Position numbers and translations under genes: made by a program
Assembly (NCBI GenBank): GCA_022483045.1
Contig: JAKVOA010000001.1
Coordinates: 1,201,750 to 1,265,749 of the forward strand
Length of the DNA stretch: 64,000 nucleotides
Reading direction: 5' to 3'
Source of the DNA: Oscillospiraceae bacterium
Lineage (GTDB): Bacteria > Bacillota > Clostridia > Oscillospirales > Acutalibacteraceae
Notes under the pieces: generated by a model
Seen by the model: the letters and a program-made list of their open reading frames with translations, nothing else
Databases searched by the model: none
What the model was told of the DNA's origin: nothing
In this document: positions 17,075-25,680 of the stretch, piece after piece
How the letters are laid out: the number at the start of each line of letters is the position of its first letter
Position numbering within the stretch: position 1 is the first letter of the stretch

Positions 17075-17800
17075 ATGAAAATTGAAGCGGATGACATGTA
17101 TTTTCAGGAATTAAATGAAGAGGTGCGCAGCGCATCGGATACCGAAATCCAGATTGACCAGTGCCTTGGTCAGCGGTATATCGGCGCAGGCCTTTCCGGC
17201 AAAAAGATTATCATTTCCGGTACTCCTGGCAATGCGCTTGGCGCTTACTTAGATGGCTCTGACATCACGGTGTACGGCAATGCACAGGACGCTACCGGTG
17301 ACACTATGAATGGCGGCACCATCAGCATTTTCGGCAGTTCTGGCGACGCCACCGGCTACGCAATGCGCGGCGGCAAAATTTTTGTACGCGACAGCATTGG
17401 TTACCGCGCCGGCATTCATATGAAAGCGTACCAGGAAAAAATACCAAAAATTGTTGTCGGCGGCTGCGCGGGCAGTTTCCTTGGCGAGTACCAGGCAGGC
17501 GGCGTCATCATTGTGCTGGGGCTGCACCGCAAAGCTAGTGCACCGCTGGTGGGCCATTTCTGCGGTACCGGCATGCACGGCGGGGAAATGTTCCTGCGCA
17601 CTGACACCCTGCCTTCCGATATGCCGGCACAGGTAAAAGCAGAGGACGCCTCCTCAAAGGATTTAGACTCTATTCGCCCGCTCCTGCAGGAATTTTGCAG
17701 CAAATTTGGTGAAAACCTAAAGGATATTTTGGGTTCTCACTTCTTTAAGCTGACTCCTGACTCTACAAATCCCTATAAAGCGCTTTACACGGCAAACTGA
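17075..17800 (+). CDS. Glutamate synthase, GXGXG-domain subunit
   Basis: The 241-residue protein is the right-handed beta-helix domain that forms the C-terminal part of full-length GltB. Repeated glycine-rich turns (GNALGAYLDGSDITVYGNAQD, GDTMNGGTISIFG, GYAMRGGKIFVRD) show the fold. In GltB this domain holds the amidotransferase and synthase domains in place. It follows the flavoprotein after 2 nt and ends the operon at a strong terminator. Confidence 0.88.
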   Translation: MKIEADDMYFQELNEEVRSASDTEIQIDQCLGQRYIGAGLSGKKIIISGTPGNALGAYLDGSDITVYGNAQDATGDTMNGGTISIFGSSGDATGYAMRGGKIFVRDSIGYRAGIHMKAYQEKIPKIVVGGCAGSFLGEYQAGGVIIVLGLHRKASAPLVGHFCGTGMHGGEMFLRTDTLPSDMPAQVKAEDASSKDLDSIRPLLQEFCSKFGENLKDILGSHFFKLTPDSTNPYKALYTAN

Positions 17801-17816
17801 GCCTGCTCTGTTTCCG

Positions 17817-17861
17817 GCAAAACCGCAGGACAGTTTTTGGCCCGGCGGTTTTGCTTTTTTT
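17817..17861 (+). terminator. Terminator of the glutamate synthase operon
   Basis: GCAAAACCGC pairs perfectly with GCGGTTTTGC around an 18-nt loop, followed by seven T. It lies 17 nt after the last stop codon. Confidence 0.9.
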
Positions 17862-18294
17862 ATTTGTGCTTTGCTTTTAAAGATGATACACTAAAGCAAA
17901 AGCCGGAAAAGGAACTGATAAAATGAAGAAAGTCCCCTGTGCAAAAGCATTCTTGAGCTAACAGACCGGACCCTATGGAAAATGAAAAATCTGATTGCCT
18001 GAATTTTCCTAACAGCCTATGGCCAAAGCGTTACGATGACCTGCCGCGGCTCTCCATTTTACACAAAAAGTCTGGCAAACCTAATGCCGCACCGCAGGAC
18101 TGTTCTTTTCGGTTTCATCTGATCTTAGGGCATTTCGCCATTGGCTCCGGCGCATGGGGAATTTATGGATTCCCTGCAGAGGACACACAAAAGGCCTTTT
18201 CTCTTAACCATATATGGCGGTGTGCCCGAAGAAAAGATGCCGGCCTACGATCCCTAAAGCATTGTGCTTTTTAAATTTTCAGGAGGTGTTTTGA
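17862..18294 (+). promoter_or_regulatory. Long structured leader or intergenic region before the GS-like gene
   Basis: This 433-nt gap holds no convincing gene. It contains several stem-loops: GGGAAT/ATTCCC with a 6-nt loop (about 18157-18174), AGGCC/GGCCT closing a larger fold (18192-18247) and AAAGCA/TGCTTT followed by five T (about 18256-18272), the last just before the AGGAGGTG ribosome site. A weak promoter-like pair (TTGTGC, 17 nt, TACACT) lies at about 17865-17893. The layout suggests leader RNA control. Confidence 0.45.
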
Positions 18295-19617
18295 TTGAAT
18301 TATACACGCAGCGAAGTCATGCAGTATGTGGAGGACAATGATGTAAAATTCATTCGTCTGGCTTTCTGCGATATCCACGGCATGCAGAAAAATGTGGCGA
18401 TTATGCCCTGCGAACTGGACCGCGCCTTTGACACCGGCGTTGGCTTTGACGCAAGCTTTGTCCGTGGTTTTATGAACGAAGTAAAATCAGATTTGTTTTT
18501 GGTGCCAGACCCCAGCACCTTTACCGTAATGCCGTGGCGTCCCTCTCACGGACAGGTTGTGCGCCTTTTCTGCGATGTGCGCTATCCAGATGGAAAACCT
18601 TTTGAAGGCGACTGCCGTTCTCTGCTGAAATCCGCTGTGCGCCAGGCGCGCTCAATGCACCTCTCCTGCAAAGTCGGCACTGCCTGTGAATTCTACCTAT
18701 TTAAAACAGATGAAAACGGCGACGCCACCCAAGAACCATACGATTTCGGTACGTACTGCGACACCGCCCCCCGTGACAAATGCGAAGATGTGCGCCGGGA
18801 AATCTGCCTCGCCTTAGAGGCCATGGGACTGCGCCCGGAAACCAGCCGCCACGAAGAGGGCCCCGGACAAAATGAAATTGATTTTCGACACAGCGATATT
18901 CTAAGTTCAGCAGATAACTTTATCGCCTTTAAGGGCGCCGTCAAATCGATTGCCGAGGGCAGCGGCCTGTACGCCTCCTTTATGCCGAAACCCCTGCCTG
19001 GCTTTAGTGGCAGTAGCCTGCGCATCAATATCTCTTTAACCCGCGACGGCGAAAACCTCTTTCAGACCACAAACGACAAATGCAGCCCACTGGCAGAGAG
19101 CTTTATGGCAGGCGTTTTGCGGCGCGTGTCTGAAATCACTCTGTTTTTAAATCCGATCACAAATTCTTATGAACGTTTTGGCTGCTTTGAGGCACCGAAG
19201 TTTGTCACATGGTCGCACCAAAACCGCTCGCAGCTGATTCGTATTCCCTCTGCACCAGACCCGGACCATGCCCGCATGGAACTGCGCAGCACCGATCCCG
19301 CCTGCAATCCGCACCTTGCCTTTGCCCTGCTGCTGTGGGCCGGGCTTGAAGGGATTCAGGATGGTCTGCAGCTGCCACCGGCGGAAAACCGCAATCTGTT
19401 TGATGTGCCCGAAGAAGAAACCGCCAACTTGGAGCAGCTGCCCGCCAACCTGTATGAAGCGCTGCAGCTGGCCGAAAAAAGCGACTTTATCCGCAAATGC
19501 CTGCCTGAAAAGCTGCGCCTGAGCTTTTTGGAACAGAAGCGCCGCGAGTGGGAGCGCTACCGCTCCTCTGGCAACGGGCAGGAATTTGAGCGCCGCGAAT
19601 ATTTTCTGACTGTATGA
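18295..19617 (+). CDS. Glutamine-synthetase-like protein (type I family) with altered metal site
   Basis: The 440-residue length and most motifs (HEEGPGQNEIDF, FMPKP, NPITNSYERF...FEAP, NRSQLIR, RMELRSTDPACNP) place it in GS type I. Two positions that bind the second metal ion in active enzymes are changed by my alignment: the first Glu of the E-x-E pair is Ala130, and the His of GSGMH is Arg243. The first-metal glutamates (132, 187, 194) remain. It may therefore be a weak enzyme, a different gamma-glutamyl ligase or a sensor. It starts at TTG with AGGAGGTG upstream and lies 36 nt before an ANTAR regulator; a similar glnA-ANTAR (NitR) pair has been described in solventogenic clostridia, as I recall. 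Confidence 0.85.
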   Translation: MNYTRSEVMQYVEDNDVKFIRLAFCDIHGMQKNVAIMPCELDRAFDTGVGFDASFVRGFMNEVKSDLFLVPDPSTFTVMPWRPSHGQVVRLFCDVRYPDGKPFEGDCRSLLKSAVRQARSMHLSCKVGTACEFYLFKTDENGDATQEPYDFGTYCDTAPRDKCEDVRREICLALEAMGLRPETSRHEEGPGQNEIDFRHSDILSSADNFIAFKGAVKSIAEGSGLYASFMPKPLPGFSGSSLRINISLTRDGENLFQTTNDKCSPLAESFMAGVLRRVSEITLFLNPITNSYERFGCFEAPKFVTWSHQNRSQLIRIPSAPDPDHARMELRSTDPACNPHLAFALLLWAGLEGIQDGLQLPPAENRNLFDVPEEETANLEQLPANLYEALQLAEKSDFIRKCLPEKLRLSFLEQKRREWERYRSSGNGQEFERREYFLTV

Positions 19618-19653
19618 CGACAGAAAAATTCTGTAAAAAGTTGGTGATGAGGG

Positions 19654-20226
19654 TTGGAGCATGTCTTAGTTGTCGCTAGTTCCGAGAAAGGTCAATCCTA
19701 TTTTCTGGATTTTCTGCGGTCACATGCGGTACAGTCCGTCAGCAGCGTTTTCACCGGCGGAGAAGCGCGCCGCACAGTGATGCAGCAGGACTTTGACTTA
19801 GTGATTATCAATGCGCCGCTGCGCGATGAATTCGGCCACAAGCTTGCGGTTGACCTGACGGAAAAGACACAGGCCGGCGTTGTTCTAATTGTAAAGACAG
19901 ACCTTTTCGAGGCAGTTTCCGCCAAAGTGGAAACAGCGGGCGTAATCGTTGCACAAAAGCCTTTTAACCGTATGCTTCTGTATCAATCCATGCGGGTGGC
20001 GGCGGCCTCTGGCAGGCGGCTGGAAGCTCTGCAGAAAGAAAACCAAAAGCTGCACAAGAAAGTGTACGAGCTGCAGCTAGTAGGGCGTGCCAAGTGTGCG
20101 CTTGTGCAGTACCGCCACCTGACCGAACAGGAAGCGCACCGCTACATTGAAAAGCAGGCAATGGACAGGCGCATTCCGCGGCTGGAAATTGCAGAAGATA
20201 TTTTGCAAACTTATGAAGACGTATAA
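19654..20226 (+). CDS. ANTAR-domain RNA-binding antitermination regulator
   Basis: ANTAR proteins bind nascent leader RNA and prevent intrinsic termination. The 190-residue protein has an N-terminal receiver-like domain (about 1-115), a short coiled segment (LEALQKENQKLHKKVYELQ) and a C-terminal ANTAR domain with GRAKCALVQYRHLTEQEAH and IEKQAMDRRIP. The receiver has Asn53 where a phosphorylated Asp would be (LVIINAPL) but keeps the Lys of AQKPF, so control by phosphorylation is unlikely. The TTG start is forced by an upstream in-frame stop. It is probably cotranscribed with the GS-like gene and may regulate the leader terminators upstream of nitrogen genes in this window. Confidence 0.88.
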   Translation: MEHVLVVASSEKGQSYFLDFLRSHAVQSVSSVFTGGEARRTVMQQDFDLVIINAPLRDEFGHKLAVDLTEKTQAGVVLIVKTDLFEAVSAKVETAGVIVAQKPFNRMLLYQSMRVAAASGRRLEALQKENQKLHKKVYELQLVGRAKCALVQYRHLTEQEAHRYIEKQAMDRRIPRLEIAEDILQTYEDV

Positions 20227-20228
20227 AA

Positions 20229-20267
20229 ACGGACCGCTGCAGATAACCTGTAGCAGTCCGTTTTTTT
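20229..20267. terminator. Bidirectional terminator after the ANTAR gene
   Basis: ACGGAC and GCTGCAG-like arms pair with CTGTAGC and GTCCGT, flanked by A and T runs. It serves the ANTAR gene on plus and the convergent gene at 20288-20776 on minus. Confidence 0.9.
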
Positions 20268-20287
20268 GTACTTCTTTTAGCAGCAGT

Positions 20288-20776
20288 TTACACCAGATGT
20301 TCCTCCAACTGCAGCTTTGCCTGTTCCGTGTAATGTGCCGCGTTGGCACGGTTCTGCTCGATTTCCTGTGGCGTAAGCATCCGTTTGACCTTTGCCGGAC
20401 TGCCCATCAGCAGTGCTCCCGCCGGATAGGTGTGATTTTGCGGCACAAGTGCACCTGCGGCGACAATCGAATTCTTCCCGACAGCGGCGCCGTTTAGAAG
20501 AATGGCGCCCATGCCGACAACGGTGTTGTCACCAACGGTGCAGCCGTGCAAAATTGCACCGTGCCCCACCGTTACGCCGCTGCCAAGCCGCAGCGGAAAG
20601 CCCTCATCGACATGCAGCACACAGCAGTCCTGTATATTAGTCTGTGCACCTAAAACAATCGGTGCACTATCTGCACGCACAACAGCACCGTACCAAATCG
20701 AACAGCCGCTGTCGAAAGAAACATTCCCTATAATCGTTGCATTTTGCGCCGTATAAATTCTGTATTTTTTCTGCAT
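20288..20776 (-). CDS. Gamma-carbonic-anhydrase-like hexapeptide-repeat protein
   Basis: The 162-residue protein is a left-handed beta-helix of the gamma-CA/PaaY/YrdA type. It shows the expected metal-ligand histidines in VLHVDEG and GHGAILHGC, and the repeat pattern VGDNTVVGMGAILLNG and VGKNSIVAAGALV. Members may hydrate CO2 or act as acyl-transfer helpers; the activity cannot be read from sequence. The ATG at 20776 has AGGAGG upstream. A long leader from a consensus promoter at 20930-20958 precedes it. Confidence 0.82.
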   Translation of the reverse strand: MQKKYRIYTAQNATIIGNVSFDSGCSIWYGAVVRADSAPIVLGAQTNIQDCCVLHVDEGFPLRLGSGVTVGHGAILHGCTVGDNTVVGMGAILLNGAAVGKNSIVAAGALVPQNHTYPAGALLMGSPAKVKRMLTPQEIEQNRANAAHYTEQAKLQLEEHLV

Positions 20777-20929
20777 TGCTGCCTCCTGTCTGCCGCCCGG
20801 CCCAAAAGCAGCCAGGCAGAACAAAAAACTGTTTTTTACTGCCCTTGCACCGGTTTTTAAAAAATAGAACTGTGCAGAAAGACCCGATTTCCCGTGTACG
20901 GCAGAATCTATGCAAATTGCTTTTTCTTG

Positions 20930-20958
20930 AGTATAGCCGGTTTGCATTTTATTGTCAA
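20930..20958 (-). promoter_or_regulatory. Predicted sigma-A promoter of the gamma-CA-like gene
   Basis: On the minus strand TTGACA (20953-20958) and TATACT (20930-20935) are 17 nt apart. The transcript would carry a leader of about 145 nt containing an A6/T6 hairpin flanked by GGCAG and CTGCC arms. Confidence 0.75.
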
Positions 20959-21052
20959 TTTTGCAAAACAGTACAGAAGTCTTTTGTACCCGTGCCGGCG
21001 CTGCTCTCTTTTACGGATTTCTGTACAGAAAGATGGCGTAAAAGCGCATAGC

Positions 21053-21091
21053 AAAAGCCGCGGCGTTCCTGCTTTGAGGAACGCCGCGGCT
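21053..21091 (-). terminator. Terminator of the GH31-symporter operon
   Basis: AGCCGCGGCGTTCCT and its complement form a perfect 15-bp stem with a 6-nt loop and TTTT on the minus strand. A near-identical hairpin with compensated base changes occurs at 26837-26893. Confidence 0.85.
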
Positions 21092-21100
21092 GGAAAAACT

Positions 21101-21673
21101 TTAAGGCACAAGAGAGAGCCCGGATTTCTGACTGTGCAGGTCTGCCAGATAATTTTCGGCAAAGCGCGCTTCTGCTTCCGGTAGGTTGGCAAAATCCACT
21201 TTTCCCAATAAAGGATCTACCAAAAAAAGGTGATTCTGCTTGCCTTTTACGTAGAAAGAATGCTCTGGCACATAAACACACGCGGCGCTTTTCTGCACGG
21301 GGCGATACTTTCGGAACATCTGCCGCATTTTTCGGTTAAGCTGAATCTTACGCTTCATTTCTTCCGCGGCCTTTTCCTGCGTTTTGTGAAACTGCAGCAC
21401 ACAGCGCTGGTCACAGGTCTGAGGTTCCTGACAGGCACCGCTTTTTGCGCTGAAAAATGCCGTACTTTCACACAGCACACTCTGCAGGATGAGATAGATT
21501 TCCTTTGTCTTAGGAATTTCAAAAGTAAACAGATAGCAGGGAATATAAAACACCTCTCCCCTGTAAATCACAGTCTTTCCGTATTTCATCACGGCAACCA
21601 TTGTTTTTAAAAAGTCCGCCAGGATTTGCAGCGGCTCTCCGGCATTTTTCAAAGTCAGACATTCCAGTTCCAT
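21101..21673 (-). CDS. Unrecognised protein of 190 residues
   Basis: I do not recognise this protein. It is soluble with no signal peptide or membrane helix, has five cysteines clustered at about residues 68-91 (including ACQEPQTCDQRC, which could bind a metal) and a basic stretch (EEMKRKIQLNRKMRQMFRKYRP). AAGGAG precedes the ATG by a normal distance. It lies 13 nt after the sodium symporter and is the last gene of that operon, ending at a strong terminator. Codon use is like its neighbours, so I regard it as real. Confidence 0.6.
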   Translation of the reverse strand: MELECLTLKNAGEPLQILADFLKTMVAVMKYGKTVIYRGEVFYIPCYLFTFEIPKTKEIYLILQSVLCESTAFFSAKSGACQEPQTCDQRCVLQFHKTQEKAAEEMKRKIQLNRKMRQMFRKYRPVQKSAACVYVPEHSFYVKGKQNHLFLVDPLLGKVDFANLPEAEARFAENYLADLHSQKSGLSLVP

Positions 21674-21686
21674 CGTGTACTCCTTT

Positions 21687-23330
21687 TTAGATAATGGACA
21701 AAATAATGCATTGCACTACAAAGAAAGCAATCAGGCCATAACCGATCTTGTCAATTTTACCCGGAATAACATAGTAGCCCTCTTTGTCCTTTTCGGCAAT
21801 TTTCCCGGCAACGGCCAGTTTTGTAATGTTGTGAATAGTCAGCGCGCTGCCGGTGGCGGTGGTGAAGTCAAAGTTTTCAAGGTCTTTCTGCTGTTCTTTT
21901 TCGGTTTTCTCCTCTTTTTTGCTGGTTAAAACACTGACCAGATAGCCGACCGCCACAGCGACAATGGTCCCAAAGAAGCTCCACCACAAAGAACCGATAG
22001 AAGTAAAGCGGAACATGTAAATATCTACAACCAAGCCGGTAAGGATGGCGGCAAGGCAGCCTTTCTCATTACCGCGCTTGCAGAAAACAGCCAAGATAAA
22101 TGCACTGAGCATGCAGGGATAAAACATCGGCCCTATGACATTGATAAGGTCAAGCACCGTGCCCAGCCCGCCCAGCAGCAACGCAAAGACGGTGCAGAAC
22201 AGCCCCCAGAAGAATGTGGCAAATCGGGAAACTCGCAGACACTGGCGGTCATCAGCCTGCGGTTTCCACTTTTTATAAAAGTCGCTGACTGTAACCGTTG
22301 CCAGGGAGTTTAAAGCAGAGGAAACACTGGACATTCCGGCAGCGAAAACACCTGCGGTAACCAGCCCGGCAATGCCTGCCGGCAGATACTTGGTAATAAA
22401 GGTCAGCATAACATAGTCGGAGTTTGCAAAGTGTTTGCCGCCAAAGGCTGTGAACAGGTTAATGCCGGCGCACAGAAACAGCAGCGTCTGAATCGGCACA
22501 ATAAAGCCACACAACGCCATGGACATTTTCGTCTCGCGTACGGACTTGGCTGTGAGCAGACGCTGCACTTGGCTCTGGTCTGTACCAAAATAAGCCAAAT
22601 ACAGGAAGCCGGAACCGAGCAGCCCGCCCCAGAAGGAATACTGGTTATTGATATCAAAAGAATAATCCAGCCGAGTCAGAAAATGATTTGCCTGCGCGTT
22701 GGCCAACACGGTTGAAAAACCGCCGCTGTGCAAAAGCGGAAACAAAATGGCCAGCAAGATGCCGCCCCAAATAATGAACATCTGCACAACATCCGTCCAG
22801 ATAACCGCAGTAATGCCTCCCAGCACCGTATAAGCAATGGAAACGCCACCCATGATGAGAATTGTGATTTTAGGGTCTATACCGGTAATCATGGAAAGTG
22901 CCAGCGCCGGGGCAAACATGACAATAGCGGTCTGCAGCCCGCGGGAAAGCAGGAAAATAAAAGCCATAAAGCCCCTCGACTTTTTGCCGAAACGCTTTTC
23001 TAAGTATTCATAGATGCTGACGACCTTTGTGTGATAGAAAAACGGAACAAAGGTAGCCATTATGATGAGCATGACAATTGGAAACTGAAATGTAAAAGTC
23101 AGCCGCTTTAAGCCGCTGGTGTAGCCCCAGCCCGGCATACCGATAAAAGACACCGCCGAGCACTGTGTTGCCATTGCAGAAAGACCAATTGCCCACCATG
23201 GAATCTTTCTGCTGCCTAAAAAGTAAGCTTCTGTACTATTGTTGCTTTTGCCAATCTTTTTCCCCATGATCATCATGGCGACAAAATAGCCCAAAAGGAC
23301 GACCCAATTCAATACGCCGAATGTACCCAT
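21687..23330 (-). CDS. Sodium:solute symporter family transporter (probable sugar uptake)
   Basis: This 547-residue protein has about 13-14 hydrophobic segments and the SSS-family patterns: STEAYFLGSRKIPWW near the N-terminus, GYTSGL, and AAGMSSVSSALNSLATV with the sodium-site serines. Such proteins take up sugars, sialic acid or organic acids with sodium ions. Its place 33 nt after a GH31 glycosidase suggests that it imports the glycoside that enzyme acts on. AAGGAG precedes the ATG. Confidence 0.88.
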   Translation of the reverse strand: MGTFGVLNWVVLLGYFVAMMIMGKKIGKSNNSTEAYFLGSRKIPWWAIGLSAMATQCSAVSFIGMPGWGYTSGLKRLTFTFQFPIVMLIIMATFVPFFYHTKVVSIYEYLEKRFGKKSRGFMAFIFLLSRGLQTAIVMFAPALALSMITGIDPKITILIMGGVSIAYTVLGGITAVIWTDVVQMFIIWGGILLAILFPLLHSGGFSTVLANAQANHFLTRLDYSFDINNQYSFWGGLLGSGFLYLAYFGTDQSQVQRLLTAKSVRETKMSMALCGFIVPIQTLLFLCAGINLFTAFGGKHFANSDYVMLTFITKYLPAGIAGLVTAGVFAAGMSSVSSALNSLATVTVSDFYKKWKPQADDRQCLRVSRFATFFWGLFCTVFALLLGGLGTVLDLINVIGPMFYPCMLSAFILAVFCKRGNEKGCLAAILTGLVVDIYMFRFTSIGSLWWSFFGTIVAVAVGYLVSVLTSKKEEKTEKEQQKDLENFDFTTATGSALTIHNITKLAVAGKIAEKDKEGYYVIPGKIDKIGYGLIAFFVVQCIILSII

Positions 23331-23363
23331 TATCTTCTCCTTATCCCAAACCTAATCGTTTTT

Positions 23364-25397
23364 TTATTTCTCCGCCGGTAAAATAGAAGCCGCGCGCTCC
23401 GCTTTGAGAAAGACCGGAATGTCCTGAAGCGCAGCTTTGCACACAATTTCCTGCCCGCCGCGGCAGATTTCGCCTGTCGCAAGATTCTGCCAGTTTCCCT
23501 CAGGCAGATAGACGCTTCTTTCCCGGCAGCCGGCATCCGTTACCGGCGCCACCAAAATGTCTGGTCCAAATAAGTACTGGTCCTCTACATGCCAAGCGCG
23601 CCTATCCTGTGAATAATCGTAAAACAGTGGGCGCATGATTGGCGTACCCTTTTCGTGTGCAGCTTTCATCTGCTCGTCTATATAGGGGCGCAGGCGCTCA
23701 CGCAGAGTTAGATACTTTTTGCAAATGTGGTATACCTGATCCCCATACGACCAAACCTCGTTTGGCGAACCGCTGGTGTACTTCCAAATATCCGCATCGC
23801 CTGCACGAAAGGTCTTTCCATCGGCCATCACCAGGGGCTTGCGGAAACCATGAGAGCGAAACACCGGACAGAAAGCACCAAACTCAAACCAGCGCACGAA
23901 GCACTCGCGAAACTCTGGCGAACGGATGTCTCCACCGGTAAAACCGCCTATGTCGGTCGTCCACCACGGCAGCCCCGCAAGGCCCATATTTAAGCCGTTT
24001 GCAATTTGATTCTTCAGGGAAGCAAAGTCGGAGGAAAGGTCTCCTGTCCAAACCAGAGCACCATATTTTTGTGAACCAGCCCAAGCACAGCGTGTCAGGC
24101 TGACAACATTCTGTACGCCCTGTTTGTGCAGGCCCTCATAAGCCATGCGAGAAAACTCTTTCGGATAAATATTCCCCACAGCTTTATCAGAGCCCTGATA
24201 AAAGCGGAAGTTTTCATATTCATATCGGCTGATTTCCGGCTCACATTCGTCAAGCCAAAAGAGGCGGATTCCCTTGTCAAAATAATTTTTTTTCAGCTGC
24301 TGCCACACAAATGCGCGAGCGCCTGGGTTGGTTGCATCCATATAAGTATCTTTGTTTTTGATGCCCATGCGCGGCCCTGCTTCTGAGCGGATGAGATAGC
24401 CCATCTCCTCCATGTACTTAAAGTTTTCGCTTTTTTCCTCTACAGTAGGCCAGACAGAAACCATGGTTTCTATGCCCATCTCTTTCAGCTCCCGCACCAT
24501 TGCCGCGGGGTCAGGCCATAGCACGGGGTCAAATTTCCAGTCACCCTGCGCAGTCCAGTGGAAAAAGTCGATGACAATCACGGAAAGCGGCAGGCCGCGT
24601 TTGCGGTACTCGCGCGCCACGTTGAGCACCTCTTGCTGAGAACGGTAGCGTAGCTTGCTCTGCCAGAAACCAGTAGCAAATTTCGGCATAAGCGGCACTT
24701 TTCCGGTCGCATCCGCATAGGCCTCTACGACCTTAGCAGGAGTATCGCCCGCGGTAATCCAGTAGTCCATCTGGCAGGTTGAGTCGGCGGTCCACTCGGT
24801 CAAGTTGCGCCCAAACACCACCTTTCCGATTGCCGGATTATTCCACAAAAAACCGTAGCCGCGGTTGGAAACCGCAAACGGCACTGTCACCTGGGAATTG
24901 CGCTGGGAAAGCTCCAGCACACAGCCGCGCAGATTGAGATACGGCTGCGGATACTGCCCCATGCCGTAAAAGCGCTCTCCCTCTTTCGCCTCAAAACGCA
25001 CTGTTAAAGCAAAGTGGTCTGTCTGGCGGTGTGGCACAAAAGTGCGTGGGGCAATCTCCAGAGCGCTGTCCGCTTCGCCGGGTGCGCTTTCGCGAAAGCG
25101 ATTTTTATCGTATTCTTCTAGCAAAAGATCTCCATTCCGATTGTAAAACTTCAGTTTTCCGGTACAGAGAACCTCGCAGATAATGTCCCCATTTTGCAAG
25201 CGCGCACTGTTTCCTGTTATCTCTGCACTTGAAAAGGGCTGCGGTGCTTTGGGCTCTGTCAGCGCAGAGGGCTGGCTTGCTTGAAACGTAGAAAGCTGGG
25301 TTGCCCTCACGCGAAAACCATTTTTTCCAAAGGGCTGAATGCACAGCAGTTCTTTATCAAAACGGCGGTAAAAGGTATCTTCTTGTATAAACAGCAA
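23364..25397 (-). CDS. Glycoside hydrolase family 31 (alpha-xylosidase or alpha-glucosidase)
   Basis: The 677-residue protein has an N-terminal beta-sandwich and a GH31 barrel. The predicted nucleophile is the Asp of FWLDECEPE and the acid/base the Asp of VWTGDLSSD; GMGQYPQPYLNL and PWWTTDIGGF are also family hallmarks. The WLDxxEPE form is more usual in alpha-xylosidase-type members than in starch-acting ones, so alpha-xylosidase is my preferred guess. It starts at a TTG with AGGAGGG 7 nt upstream; the ATG further upstream lies in the operator. No signal peptide is seen, so it acts inside the cell. First gene of the operon. Confidence 0.88.
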   Translation of the reverse strand: MLFIQEDTFYRRFDKELLCIQPFGKNGFRVRATQLSTFQASQPSALTEPKAPQPFSSAEITGNSARLQNGDIICEVLCTGKLKFYNRNGDLLLEEYDKNRFRESAPGEADSALEIAPRTFVPHRQTDHFALTVRFEAKEGERFYGMGQYPQPYLNLRGCVLELSQRNSQVTVPFAVSNRGYGFLWNNPAIGKVVFGRNLTEWTADSTCQMDYWITAGDTPAKVVEAYADATGKVPLMPKFATGFWQSKLRYRSQQEVLNVAREYRKRGLPLSVIVIDFFHWTAQGDWKFDPVLWPDPAAMVRELKEMGIETMVSVWPTVEEKSENFKYMEEMGYLIRSEAGPRMGIKNKDTYMDATNPGARAFVWQQLKKNYFDKGIRLFWLDECEPEISRYEYENFRFYQGSDKAVGNIYPKEFSRMAYEGLHKQGVQNVVSLTRCAWAGSQKYGALVWTGDLSSDFASLKNQIANGLNMGLAGLPWWTTDIGGFTGGDIRSPEFRECFVRWFEFGAFCPVFRSHGFRKPLVMADGKTFRAGDADIWKYTSGSPNEVWSYGDQVYHICKKYLTLRERLRPYIDEQMKAAHEKGTPIMRPLFYDYSQDRRAWHVEDQYLFGPDILVAPVTDAGCRERSVYLPEGNWQNLATGEICRGGQEIVCKAALQDIPVFLKAERAASILPAEK

Positions 25398-25428
25398 ATT
25401 GACTCCCTCCTGTAATCGAATTTTATAT

Positions 25429-25442
25429 TTAACACGTGTTAA
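25429..25442. promoter_or_regulatory. LacI-type operator over the GH31 operon start
   Basis: TTAACACGTGTTAA is a perfect 14-bp palindrome with a central CG, typical of LacI-family sites. It lies just downstream of a TATAAT box on the minus strand (25447-25452), where a bound repressor would block transcription. The LacI gene next door is the obvious candidate. Confidence 0.7.
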
Positions 25443-25680
25443 CAGCATTATAGTAGCATGTATGTACCTATTTGTCTATAATTATTTATTTAATATTAAG
25501 ATTTTCGTCGTAATTGTCGAAATCAGGTGCTCAGTTTTGTGAAATTGTACCTCCTTACGCACAGTTTTATTTACTTTTCCGTGGAAAGGCACGCGTAGAT
25601 ATGCAATTTATGTTATAATAGGGAAAAGTATTTTTATATCATTTGCAAAGAACCTATTCCCAACCGGGCAGGAGGAAAAC

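Noticed and set aside
17975-18274. 99-codon reading frame before the GS-like gene
   Set aside because: No ribosome site, unusual composition, no family resemblance; it lies in a leader rich in hairpins.
18295-19617. Calling the gene an ordinary glutamine synthetase
   Set aside because: Two second-metal ligand positions are changed by eye, so I keep it as GS-like until activity is known.
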